Below are positions 55,965-64,000 of a DNA stretch of 64,000 nt, piece by piece (the stretch's first letter is position 1; every line of letters starts with the position of its first letter). The stretch lies in assembly GCA_021793405.1 (NCBI GenBank), contig JAJYSV010000007.1, positions 1 to 64,000 on the forward strand. The letters are read 5' to 3'. The DNA comes from Acidobacteriota bacterium (GTDB taxonomy: Bacteria; Acidobacteriota; Terriglobia; Terriglobales; Acidobacteriaceae). The position numbers and the translations under genes were made by a program. The notes beneath the pieces are model-generated. The model saw nothing but the letters and a program-made list of their open reading frames with translations, did not search any database and was not told the origin of the DNA.

Positions 55965-58900
55965 ATGAACGAATCTGCGGCAAAGCATCACAGGAAGGGA
56001 ATTGCAATCGTCGGTGTTGCTGGACGGTTTCCCGGCGCACCCACTGTGAAGGATTTCTGGAAAAATCTGACCGAGGGCGTAGAGTCAATTCATTTTGCTT
56101 CCGATGCGGAATTGACCGCTGCTGGAATCGATCCTGGCTTGATCGCCCGTCCAGACTACGTGTGGGCCAGCGGCACGATTCATGAGCCAGACTATTTCGA
56201 TGCATCCTTTTTCGGCTTCAGCGGGCGCGAAGCCGAGATCATCGACCCACAACAAAGAGTATTTCTCGAGTGTGCCTGGGAGGCGCTCGAAGATGCCGGT
56301 TGCGACCCTAGCTCGTACCCGGGTACCATTGGCGTCTTTGCCGGCGCGGGAATGAATTCCTACGGTGTTGTCAACCTTCTCTCCAATCCAGAGGTGATCG
56401 AGTCTGTCGGCGGCTATCAAGTGATGGTCGGCAACGATAAGGATTTTCTCTGCAGCCGGGTGGCGTACAAGCTGAACTTACGAGGTCCGGCAATCGGAGT
56501 GCAAACAGCGTGTTCCACCTCGCTGGTAGCTGTGCAGATGGCGTTTGAAAGCTTGCTTCGACACGAATGCGATATGGCCCTTGCCGGGGGCGTTTCTATT
56601 CCCATTCCGCAGAGCCCCGGGTATCTCTATGTTCCGGGCATGATTCTGTCGCGGGATGGTCATTGTCGCGCCTTCGATGCCGCGGCTACCGGTATCGTGC
56701 CGGGGGGCGGAGCTGGCATCGCCGTATTGAAGCGTCTCGACGATGCGATCGCGGACCGGGATCATATCTACGCTGTGATTCGAGGAGCGGCAGTGAACAA
56801 TGACGGCTCGGCAAAGGTCGGCTACTCGGCGCCGAGTGTCGAGGGTCAAAGCGCCGTCATTCGAAAGTCGATGGAGATGGCTGGATTTGCTCCCGAGTCC
56901 ATCGGCTACATCGAAGCCCATGGTACGGGCACAGAGGTAGGCGACCCAATAGAAATTGCGGCTTTGTCGAAGGTATTCGAATCCTCTGAAATAAAGCCGC
57001 ACTCCTGTGTGCTGGGATCGGTGAAGACGAACATTGGTCATCTGGACACGGCTGCGGGCATTGCTGGCCTCATCAAGACTGCACTGTGCGTCGAACGCCG
57101 CACGATCCCGGCGACGCTCCATTTTACACACCCGAATCCACTCATCGATTTTAAGAGAATGCCTTTCACCGTAAGCGCATCGCTGGCTACCTATGACAAG
57201 CCGGGACCGTTTCGTGCCGGAGTCAGTTCCTTTGGTATCGGAGGCACAAATGCACACGTTTCCATGGAAGAAGCCCCCCTCGTTCACTCCGACCCTTTGA
57301 GCGCATCGCAATTGATGGTTCTTTCGGCCAAAACGAGCGGCGCCCTCGATGCGCGGTCCGCTCAACTGCTGCGTTATCTCGAGGAAAATCCGTCAGCAAA
57401 TCTCGCCGACATCGCGTTCACGCTGCAGAAAGGACGTCAGGCTTTCCAACATCGTCGCGTGCTGGTGGCGCGGGATGTGGCAGCGCTTAAAACAATGCTG
57501 GAAGCGCCCCATTCACCATCGCGAAAATCCCAATCGTTGAGAACCGAGAATGCGCCCACGGAGCCCGCAGGAGTCGTTTTCCTTTTTCCCGGCCAGGGTG
57601 CTCAGTACGTGAACATGGGACTTGATCTGTATCGCACGACGCCTGTCTTTCGCGACACCGTGGACCGTTGCTGCGAAATCTTGAAACCCCAACTGGATGT
57701 CGACCTGAGAAGTGTTCTTTTCCCCCCCTCAGGCAAGGAACAAGAGGTCGAGGGTCTGCTGAACCAAACGGCCATCACGCAGCCAGCGCTGTTTGTCGTC
57801 GAATATGCGATGGCAATGCTTTTCCTGGAATGTGGCATCCGGCCCGCAGCGATGATAGGGCATAGCGTCGGAGAATATGTCGCGGCATGTCTTGCCGGAG
57901 TATTTTCGCTCGAAGACGCCCTCGCATTGATTTCCACACGGGGAAGAATGATCCAGGCGCTGCCCGGCGGAGCCATGCTGGCGGTCAGTCTTTCCGAATC
58001 GGATCTTCTACCCTTACTCTCGTCCGAAACCTCCATCGCGGCCGTAAACGCGCCAATCCAAACAGTCGCATCCGGGACGGGAACGGCTATCGCAACTCTG
58101 GAGACCAGACTCCGAGGTAAGAAAATTGAATGCAGGCGCTTGCATACTTCCCATGCCTTTCATTCACCTATGATGGACGAAATCCTGGAAGAGTTCGTTC
58201 GCCGTGTTGCCAAGGTCCAGTTGAATCCGCCTACGGTTCCTTATCTGTCGAACGTTACCGGCACGTGGATTACGGAGAGCCAAGCCACCGACCCGGAATA
58301 CTGGGGATCGCATATTCGAAAGACGGTCCAGTTCTCCGATTGCATTCAGAAAGTGATGAGGGAATCCAGCCCAATTCTGTTGGAGGTGGGGCCGGGCGAG
58401 ACGCTCCTATCGCTGACACGTCAACATCTGGAGCCGCGCAGCACGCGGCCCCTCATTCCTTCCATGCGGCCTCGTCAAGCGGCGCAAGATGACCGCGAGA
58501 CTTGGCTGACTGCTATCGGACGGCTCTGGCTTTTGAATATGCGGCCAAACTGGGATGCACTGCACGCAGGCGAACGGCGTGTCCGCCTGTCGCTACCCAC
58601 CTACCCATTCGAACGCCAGCGATACTGGGTAGAGCCGAAAAAAGCGACGGCAGTTACTACAACCGCAATGCCGCTCAAGCAGGCGGACATCGCGGATTGG
58701 TTCTATGTTCCATCGTGGACTCGCACCTCACCCGAACTTCTGAAGAAATCGCAAACCGATTCGACTCAGACATGGCTGCTTCTAGCGGAGGAGGGGAGCT
58801 TTCCCAACGCTCTCGCATCCGAACTCGGCTCACATGGTCAGACAATCCGAGTACGAAGCGGAGAGAAATTTCTGCGGGTCTCTTCCGCGCTCTATGAGAT

Positions 58901-60578
58901 CGATCCCGCCAGACAAGAAGACTATCTCACGTTGCTCGACGATCTGCGAGCGAGCGAACATTGGCCGGATCGAATCGTCCACGCGTGGATGCCGGATGCA
59001 ACCGTCGAAGGAGCCCTGCAAACCGCATTGGATCGTAGCGTGTTGAGCGCCATGTTTCTGGTTCAGGCCGCTCAGGAGCAAAGTTCCAGCAGGAGAATCG
59101 AGTTCAGTGTCCTCTCCGACCGCGCATACAGCGTGTTCGGCGAGCGTGTTTCTTCTCCAATCGCCGCCGCGCTGAATGCGTTTTGCGGCGTCATTCCGAT
59201 CGAATGCCCGAATGTCACCTCCAGAGTCATCGATGTCGATCTAGTATCCAACTCCGCATCCGCGATCCAACAGCTTATCCGAGAACTCGTGTCTCCGCCG
59301 TCCAGCGATATCGTTGCCTATCGCGGATCATCGCGATGGGTACAACATTTTGAACCGGTCCGAATTGAGAAGCCACTTCCAGACCAAAAGAACGACCGGA
59401 GCATTTCGCTGAGAGCCGGAGGCACCTACGTAATCACCGGAGGGTTGGGCGGCGTCGGGCTCGTTCTCGCCCAGCATCTGGCTCGAACTGCACAGGCGCG
59501 CCTCGTCCTTACTGCTCGCACGCCTTTACCAGCCGCCTCGGAGTGGAAAACACTCCTTGAAGCGCCGGAAACACCGGATGATCTCAAAAGGAAAATTCAA
59601 GGTGTCCAGTCGATAGAGGATCTCGGCGGGAAGCCAATCGTAGTCGCGGCGGATACCGTTGACGTGGCAGCGATGCGACAGCTTCTTGCCACGGTAGCTG
59701 CCGAATATGGTCCGATTCGCGGCATCATCCATGCTGCCGGTATAGCCGGAGCTGGCATGATCCAAACAAAATCGCGAGAAGAAGCGCTCGCCGTTCTTTC
59801 ACCTAAGGTGCAGGGAACGGAATGGATTCGCGAATGCCTGGCAGTAGCGGAGCTTGATTTCGTCCTGCTCTGTTCCTCCATCAGCGCCCTGATTCCATCG
59901 ATCGGACTGTCCGACTATGCTGCGGCAAATGCTTATCTCGACGGCTTCGCGGCCGTCTATGACGACACTCGCGGCACACGGATTTTATCCGTGAATTGGG
60001 ATACGTGGCGTGATGTCGGCATGGCTGTACACATGCAATTGCCCGCCGCGCTGGCCCACCTTCGAGAAGACAATCTGAAGCATGCCATTGGCTCTGCAGA
60101 AGCGGCCGATGTATTCGATCGCGTGCTCTTTTCTCCCGTGTCACAGGTACTTGTTTCGACACGCGACTTCAACGCCCTGCAACGACTGACAGCGCAGGCC
60201 ATCGCGGATCTTCAAGAGGGAATGAACTCTGCACGCCCGCACCCAGCCATGAGTGTCCATGCCCGGCCAGATTCACTGGATGATTTTGTTCCGGCTGGGG
60301 ATGAGATTGAACAGTTCATCGTGACTACGTGGCAAGAGCTTCTTGGAGTCGAACCGATCGGTATTCATGACGATTTTTTCAAACTCGGCGGCCACTCGCT
60401 GTTAGGAACACAAGTTCTGGCTCGAATGCGCGAGCGTTTTAAAATCGATATATCACTGCGTATTATCTTTGAAGCTGCTACGCCAGCAGAGTTGGCGCAG
60501 CATGTTCGATTAATGTCGTGGGCTTCGAGTTCGACATCCCCCACCTCGGCTCTGGAGCGCGAGGAGATCGAAATCTGA
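55965..60578 (+). CDS. Type I PKS module 6: KS-AT-KR-ACP
   Basis: A 1,537-residue PKS that would extend a peptidyl (glycyl) thioester. Unlike PKS2-5 it has almost no N-terminal docking helix. KS (about 12-440) has Cys183 in QTACSTS, HGTGTE and KTNIGH; such KSs are usual after NRPS modules. AT (about 525-820) has Ser634 in GHSVGEY and SHAFHS (malonyl). KR (about 1150-1345) has TGGLGGVG and Tyr1318 in SDYAAANAYLD. The LDD motif is absent, suggesting an A-type product. The carrier domain reads LGGHSLLGTQ with Ser1478 and looks more like a PCP than a PKS ACP, fitting the downstream C domain. It predicts a 4-amino-3-hydroxybutyrate-like unit if glycine precedes. Confidence 0.93.
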   Translation: MNESAAKHHRKGIAIVGVAGRFPGAPTVKDFWKNLTEGVESIHFASDAELTAAGIDPGLIARPDYVWASGTIHEPDYFDASFFGFSGREAEIIDPQQRVFLECAWEALEDAGCDPSSYPGTIGVFAGAGMNSYGVVNLLSNPEVIESVGGYQVMVGNDKDFLCSRVAYKLNLRGPAIGVQTACSTSLVAVQMAFESLLRHECDMALAGGVSIPIPQSPGYLYVPGMILSRDGHCRAFDAAATGIVPGGGAGIAVLKRLDDAIADRDHIYAVIRGAAVNNDGSAKVGYSAPSVEGQSAVIRKSMEMAGFAPESIGYIEAHGTGTEVGDPIEIAALSKVFESSEIKPHSCVLGSVKTNIGHLDTAAGIAGLIKTALCVERRTIPATLHFTHPNPLIDFKRMPFTVSASLATYDKPGPFRAGVSSFGIGGTNAHVSMEEAPLVHSDPLSASQLMVLSAKTSGALDARSAQLLRYLEENPSANLADIAFTLQKGRQAFQHRRVLVARDVAALKTMLEAPHSPSRKSQSLRTENAPTEPAGVVFLFPGQGAQYVNMGLDLYRTTPVFRDTVDRCCEILKPQLDVDLRSVLFPPSGKEQEVEGLLNQTAITQPALFVVEYAMAMLFLECGIRPAAMIGHSVGEYVAACLAGVFSLEDALALISTRGRMIQALPGGAMLAVSLSESDLLPLLSSETSIAAVNAPIQTVASGTGTAIATLETRLRGKKIECRRLHTSHAFHSPMMDEILEEFVRRVAKVQLNPPTVPYLSNVTGTWITESQATDPEYWGSHIRKTVQFSDCIQKVMRESSPILLEVGPGETLLSLTRQHLEPRSTRPLIPSMRPRQAAQDDRETWLTAIGRLWLLNMRPNWDALHAGERRVRLSLPTYPFERQRYWVEPKKATAVTTTAMPLKQADIADWFYVPSWTRTSPELLKKSQTDSTQTWLLLAEEGSFPNALASELGSHGQTIRVRSGEKFLRVSSALYEIDPARQEDYLTLLDDLRASEHWPDRIVHAWMPDATVEGALQTALDRSVLSAMFLVQAAQEQSSSRRIEFSVLSDRAYSVFGERVSSPIAAALNAFCGVIPIECPNVTSRVIDVDLVSNSASAIQQLIRELVSPPSSDIVAYRGSSRWVQHFEPVRIEKPLPDQKNDRSISLRAGGTYVITGGLGGVGLVLAQHLARTAQARLVLTARTPLPAASEWKTLLEAPETPDDLKRKIQGVQSIEDLGGKPIVVAADTVDVAAMRQLLATVAAEYGPIRGIIHAAGIAGAGMIQTKSREEALAVLSPKVQGTEWIRECLAVAELDFVLLCSSISALIPSIGLSDYAAANAYLDGFAAVYDDTRGTRILSVNWDTWRDVGMAVHMQLPAALAHLREDNLKHAIGSAEAADVFDRVLFSPVSQVLVSTRDFNALQRLTAQAIADLQEGMNSARPHPAMSVHARPDSLDDFVPAGDEIEQFIVTTWQELLGVEPIGIHDDFFKLGGHSLLGTQVLARMRERFKIDISLRIIFEAATPAELAQHVRLMSWASSSTSPTSALEREEIEI

Positions 60579-60637
60579 GCGGGTCACTTTCGGCCAGGGC
60601 CGGATCGTTCGGTGTTGCCTGGGACCTATATAAGCGT

Positions 60638-62275
60638 ATGCAGGAACTTACGACGGGCCAATTTATTAGCCTCCTTCGACAGCGGAACATCGACGTCCGC
60701 GCCGAGGACGGGCGGCTACACATCAGCGCACCGGCTGGTGCGGTGGATTCGCAGCTTCGCAGAGAACTCGCGCGCCGCAAGGGCGATCTCCTGTCGACTC
60801 TACAGAATGCCGGCGCCGTTCGCCCGCAAAGCCCGTTGGTCCCGGCAGGACGGGCTGGAAAAATTCCCCAGACAGGTGCCCAGCAAGGGCTGTGGCTCAT
60901 CGATCACTTCGATCCCGGCTGCGTTGCATACAACATTCCCATCGCCTATTTGGTGGAGGGGCCAGTGGATTTGGCGGCTCTCCAGATGGCCGCCGACCAG
61001 ATGCTTGTCCGCCATGAAATACTGCGCACCTCCTTCTATGAGGAAGATGGCGATCTTTTTCAGGCTGTTGCCCCCGAGGCCGGTACCATGGTGGAGTTCA
61101 CGGATCTTTCGAGTCTTGCCGAAACCAATCGAGACCAGGAACTCGATACGTTGATCCGTGAACAGGCGCGACGGCCATTCGATCTGCATCAACCGCCGCT
61201 GGTTCGGTTTCACCTGTTCCGTCTGACGGAGCAGCGGCACGTGGTATTTTTCAACATTCATCACATTATCGCTGACCGCAAATCATTGACGATTTTGTGG
61301 GAGGAACTCAGAATCCTGTATCAGGCGGCAATGCGAAATGAGACCGCCAACCTTCCCAAGCTTCCCATTCAGTATGCCGATTATGCCATGTGGGCGGCCC
61401 AACATCTGGCCGATGGTCGAATGCAGGAGCAAATCCTGTATTGGAAAACAAAGCTTGCTGGGTTGCCTGCCTATCTGGACCTTCCCACCAACCGCCCATA
61501 TCCGGAAAAACGGACGCCGTGGGGCGCAACCACTCCTGTCGTGATAGATGTATCGTTGCGAGATGCAATGATGGAAATTGCCCAGCAAGAGGGCGCCACG
61601 ATGTTCATGACGCTGCTAGCTGCCTTTGCCGTTCTGCTGTACAAGCAATCGGGGAAAGAAGACTTTTGTATCGGCTCCCCCAGCACGCTGCGCAAGCACG
61701 TGGAAACAGAGTCTATCATCGGGTTGTTCGTGAACATGCTTGTGTTCCGTTGTGACCTGGGCGGCGAGCCCAGTTTCCGGGATGTTCTACGACGCGTACG
61801 TAGCACCGCCCTGGAAGCCTATGAGAACAGCGATGTGCCTTTTCAGGAAATAGTCCGGGCCTTGAAACCCGACCTTAGATCGTTACGGTCCCCGTTTTTT
61901 CAAGCGATGTTTGGCTTTGACTCTGAGGATGGAAAAGGAACCAGCGGTTTGATACAACTCGACACAAAACCAGGTACAGCAAGATTCGATCTAACATTGC
62001 AACTAACCGAGCATGCTGACGGGATTTCCGGTTCCTTTGAATATTGCACCGATTTGTTTGACGCGCTGGACATGGCGGAGCTCAGCGGACGACTCGTTGC
62101 TTTACTCCGAGAAATCAGCGCGTATCCAGACCGTTCGGTCTCCAAATTAGAAATTCCTGCTACGAGCCGAGGAGAGGGAACTGTGGCGGATGCTCAGATG
62201 GAGAACTCGAACTTCTGGAGGCGAGCGACCAAACACGCCACGGAACGATTCGCGCATCGCTTCCAAAGGAATTGA
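60638..62275 (+). CDS. Terminal NRPS fragment: TubC-type docking-condensation domain
   Basis: A 545-residue protein. Residues 1-57 (MQELTTGQFISLLRQRNIDV onward) are a second TubC-type docking domain. The rest is one condensation domain with the catalytic motif HHIIADR (His208, His209, Asp213), in which the usual Gly after Asp is Arg214. No adenylation, carrier or thioesterase domain follows; the C-terminal 35 residues (from GEGTVADAQMENSNFW) match nothing. In the +1 frame from 62157 the DNA reads LLRAEERELWRMLRW, close to the normal C-A linker, so the gene seems to have lost its A-PCP part by a frameshift and deletion. It may still act as a releasing C domain using a free amine or alcohol. 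Confidence 0.9.
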   Translation: MQELTTGQFISLLRQRNIDVRAEDGRLHISAPAGAVDSQLRRELARRKGDLLSTLQNAGAVRPQSPLVPAGRAGKIPQTGAQQGLWLIDHFDPGCVAYNIPIAYLVEGPVDLAALQMAADQMLVRHEILRTSFYEEDGDLFQAVAPEAGTMVEFTDLSSLAETNRDQELDTLIREQARRPFDLHQPPLVRFHLFRLTEQRHVVFFNIHHIIADRKSLTILWEELRILYQAAMRNETANLPKLPIQYADYAMWAAQHLADGRMQEQILYWKTKLAGLPAYLDLPTNRPYPEKRTPWGATTPVVIDVSLRDAMMEIAQQEGATMFMTLLAAFAVLLYKQSGKEDFCIGSPSTLRKHVETESIIGLFVNMLVFRCDLGGEPSFRDVLRRVRSTALEAYENSDVPFQEIVRALKPDLRSLRSPFFQAMFGFDSEDGKGTSGLIQLDTKPGTARFDLTLQLTEHADGISGSFEYCTDLFDALDMAELSGRLVALLREISAYPDRSVSKLEIPATSRGEGTVADAQMENSNFWRRATKHATERFAHRFQRN

Positions 62276-62493
62276 TCCGGGCAATTTCCTAAACTCATTG
62301 ACATTGATCGGAATGTAGCCGATTCGGAATCAACAGAACGGCCTTCGATAGGACCTTTCTGTAATTCGGGTCGTATGGAAGACTTGGAGCATTTCGATCC
62401 GTCGCGAATGCTACCATACGGGTATTGCGGACTGTATCTGCATCACAGCGATTATTCCGCGCCGACTGTTTTTGCCACGGTCGAATCCACAGT

Positions 62494-62570
62494 GGCCCCG
62501 TAGCTCAGGTGGATAGAGCGACGGTTTCCTAAACCGCAGGTCGGAAGTTCGAATCTTCCCGGGGTCACCA
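62494..62570 (+). tRNA. tRNA-Arg (anticodon CCU)
   Basis: A 77-nt cloverleaf with encoded CCA. The acceptor stem is GGCCCCG with CGGGGTC (one G-T pair) and discriminator A. The D-arm is GCTC/GAGC. The anticodon stem-loop at 62521-62537 has loop TTCCTAA with anticodon CCT at 62528-62530 and an A-C mismatch at its base. The T-arm is GGAAG-TTCGAAT-CTTCC. It decodes AGG. It ends one base before the stop codon of the convergent methyltransferase gene. It sits about 220 bp after the truncated end of the PKS-NRPS operon. Confidence 0.97.
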
Positions 62571-62571
62571 C

Positions 62572-63417
62572 TCAGCTTGCCGATTTTTGTCGCAGATACA
62601 TTCCACTAAATGCTCGCACGGAATGGTCCGGATGAAATGGAATGTAGCAGCTGAACTCCGGATTGTCCCAGCTGTCCACCAACTCATAACCCAGATCGTA
62701 AGCCGACTCCAAGAATTCCCCACGATTTGCGATGCGGTAAGGAGCCAGGGCGGGCCCCATGTTATGCAGTGTGTAGAAGGTGTCGCGCTCAGTGAACGGC
62801 AATTTATTGATCAGCACATGCGCAGGAAGATTCGAGAGTCGACGGAAAGATTCAGCGAAGGTGGCTTCTGGAAATTGGAACGATCCGAATGTCAAAAAGA
62901 GAGGGAACTCCTGCGCCCGCTCAAAGGTGGTCGTAAAAGCGAGCCGGCGTCTTGTGTCCTTTTCCTGCGCCAGCTCTTCCCCCGCACGGACGACAGCCGG
63001 CACATCGTAGATCGTCCACTGAAGATTCGGCGGATAGTCCAAGAGTTTTTCAAAAGAATAATAGGAGATGCCGAGATAGCCGCCAAAATCAAAGACGCGC
63101 GAATTTTTATCCAGCAGCTTCGCAAGCCAGAAGAGTACGGGATAATCGCTGGAGCGGACGGAGCCTTTGTAGCCGAGAAACGTCGCTGAATCCGCATTGT
63201 CGTAGCTGTTGTTGCGCCCAGCGGGGATGGCCGCGTTGGCAGCGGCAAATGAGGGATAGACGCCGGAGAACAGACGCTCCCATTCCGCGACACGCAGAAA
63301 ATGCTCTTCATATTCGAAGCGATGCCATTTACGGATTAGCGGAACAGCAGCTTCGACCTTATCGACGAAGTTCTTGGTTGCAGGCGAAAGCAGCAACCCC
63401 TTGATGGCTTGTTTCAT
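62572..63417 (-). CDS. Putative methyltransferase, TIGR04325-like
   Basis: A 281-residue protein that resembles the TIGR04325 (LIC12133-like) methyltransferase group found in surface-polysaccharide loci. The glycine-rich site is RVFDFGGYLGISYYSF, followed by QWTIYDVPAVVRAGEEL with the acidic residue at the end of beta-2. C-terminal motifs are LINKLPFTERDTFYTLHN and the ending FSGMYLRQ. The frame is open to 63651, but I place the start at 63417 (MKQAIKGLLLSPATKNFVDK), since the upstream residues belong to a decayed gene. The stop is one base from the tRNA 3' end. Similar proteins usually sit with glycosyltransferases, so a link to the PKS cluster is unlikely. Confidence 0.75.
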   Translation of the reverse strand: MKQAIKGLLLSPATKNFVDKVEAAVPLIRKWHRFEYEEHFLRVAEWERLFSGVYPSFAAANAAIPAGRNNSYDNADSATFLGYKGSVRSSDYPVLFWLAKLLDKNSRVFDFGGYLGISYYSFEKLLDYPPNLQWTIYDVPAVVRAGEELAQEKDTRRRLAFTTTFERAQEFPLFLTFGSFQFPEATFAESFRRLSNLPAHVLINKLPFTERDTFYTLHNMGPALAPYRIANRGEFLESAYDLGYELVDSWDNPEFSCYIPFHPDHSVRAFSGMYLRQKSAS

Positions 63418-63497
63418 TCGACCTCTGACTCGATCAAGAGCGTTCCAGTCATTGTATGCGACGGAAGCGGTGACGCGAATGCGGAGCGAGCAGCAGC

Positions 63498-64000
63498 CTA
63501 TTGGGCCATATAGACCTGCAATTGCGCGGTTGTAATCACACCGCTGGATGGCATGGAAGGCTTGCACGGTGATTCCGTCCAAGACGGGCGCAGCAACGGT
63601 AGCATTGGTGCATCCCGACAGGGTAGCCAGTCCCAGGAACAAAATTAGCAAGGAGACCCGCCCCCCAGCCTAGCGAAGCAGATCGCCGCCTTGAGAAAAA
63701 TGGCAGCATGGTGGCGCCGAGTCCCAGCAGAAGCAGCAAGACGGCCCTCTCCTGTTCTGGGGCCGTTGGGTCATCTGCCCCACGTGCTGTCTTGGCGGCG
63801 CCCTTATATCGATCAGCAGGTCGTTTCTCCGGTGGGGTGACTTGGGTACCCAACAACCGCAGCAAGATAATCGCAAAAACTCCTTGTTCGTGGGCAATCC
63901 GCGTGGCGGCAGGAGGTTGAAGCGGCAACACAAGCTGAGTTTGGCTTCCCCCTGTTGAAGCTGGTCGAACTGCTTGGTGTTTGCCATCCGATGGGCTAAC
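63498..64000 (-). pseudogene. Frameshifted C-terminal remnant of a secreted acidobacterial protein (partial)
   Basis: No intact gene is seen here. On the minus strand an open frame enters from the window end and reads a hydrophobic LLLLLGLGATMLPFF followed by SRRRSASLGWG. Removing one G from the G6 run at 63661-63666 joins this to LLILFLGLATLSGC, giving the double-helix plus Arg-rich plus 'SGC' tail typical of the C-termini of large Ig-like-repeat secreted proteins of Acidobacteria. A second frame change near 63555 would lead to SSGVITTAQLQVYMAQ and a TAG at 63500-63498, again like the final beta-strand of those proteins. Family assignment is from memory of the pattern and is uncertain. Confidence 0.4.

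Noticed and set aside
1-64000. CRISPR arrays, insertion sequences or prophage genes
   Set aside because: No direct-repeat/spacer pattern, transposase, integrase or phage protein was found in either strand.

Overview
The window looks like a chromosomal segment of an acidobacterium (Acidobacteriota, Terriglobia-like). This rests on moderate GC, the miaB-bifunctional nuclease pair, small acidobacterial-type membrane proteins and a decayed C-terminus typical of large secreted acidobacterial proteins. It is an inference from gene content, not from a marker-gene search.

Layout. Bases 1-23,000 are mostly housekeeping and cell-envelope genes. They include miaB and a bifunctional nuclease, a GT9 glycosyltransferase with a polysaccharide flippase, and on the opposite strand a methyltransferase and a GT4 glycosyltransferase. 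Then follow lepB, carA and carB, a DapA-family aldolase with an insert, and a nitrogen block. In the nitrogen block amt, preceded by a previously overlooked 59-residue membrane ORF, is divergent from glnA. After it come an outer-membrane beta-barrel protein, an overlapping histidine kinase/response regulator pair and an aquaglyceroporin.

Bases 23,157-62,275 are one co-directional, tightly coupled hybrid PKS-NRPS assembly line of about 39 kb. It runs: type II thioesterase; PKS1 (KS-AT-DH-ER-KR-ACP); PKS2 (KS-[no AT]-DH-ER-KR-ACP); PKS3 (KS-AT-cMT-ACP); PKS4 (KS-AT-DH-ER-KR-ACP); PKS5 (KS-broken AT-cMT-KR-ACP); NRPS1 (TubC-type docking-C-A-PCP, code reads as glycine); PKS6 (KS-AT-KR-ACP); and a last protein with only a docking domain and a condensation domain. 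If colinear, it makes a largely reduced, C-methylated polyketide chain, joins it to glycine, adds a beta-hydroxy two-carbon unit and hands it to a terminal C domain. There is no recognisable loading module, no terminal thioesterase, no transporter and no dedicated regulator inside the cluster.

The most unusual point is that two of six PKS modules cannot load their own extender unit. The AT of PKS2 is cleanly missing, and the AT of PKS5 has lost its nucleophile and about 80 residues. The ATs of PKS3 and PKS4 are meanwhile an almost identical 861-bp DNA duplication. The line therefore looks like a cis-AT system undergoing AT loss and AT replacement, and must share AT activity between modules if it works. 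Its 3' end is also odd: the last protein ends where an adenylation domain should begin, out-of-frame remains of the C-A linker are visible, and a tRNA-Arg(CCU) follows about 220 bp later. Beyond the tRNA lie a convergent TIGR04325-type methyltransferase and a frameshifted remnant running off the window.
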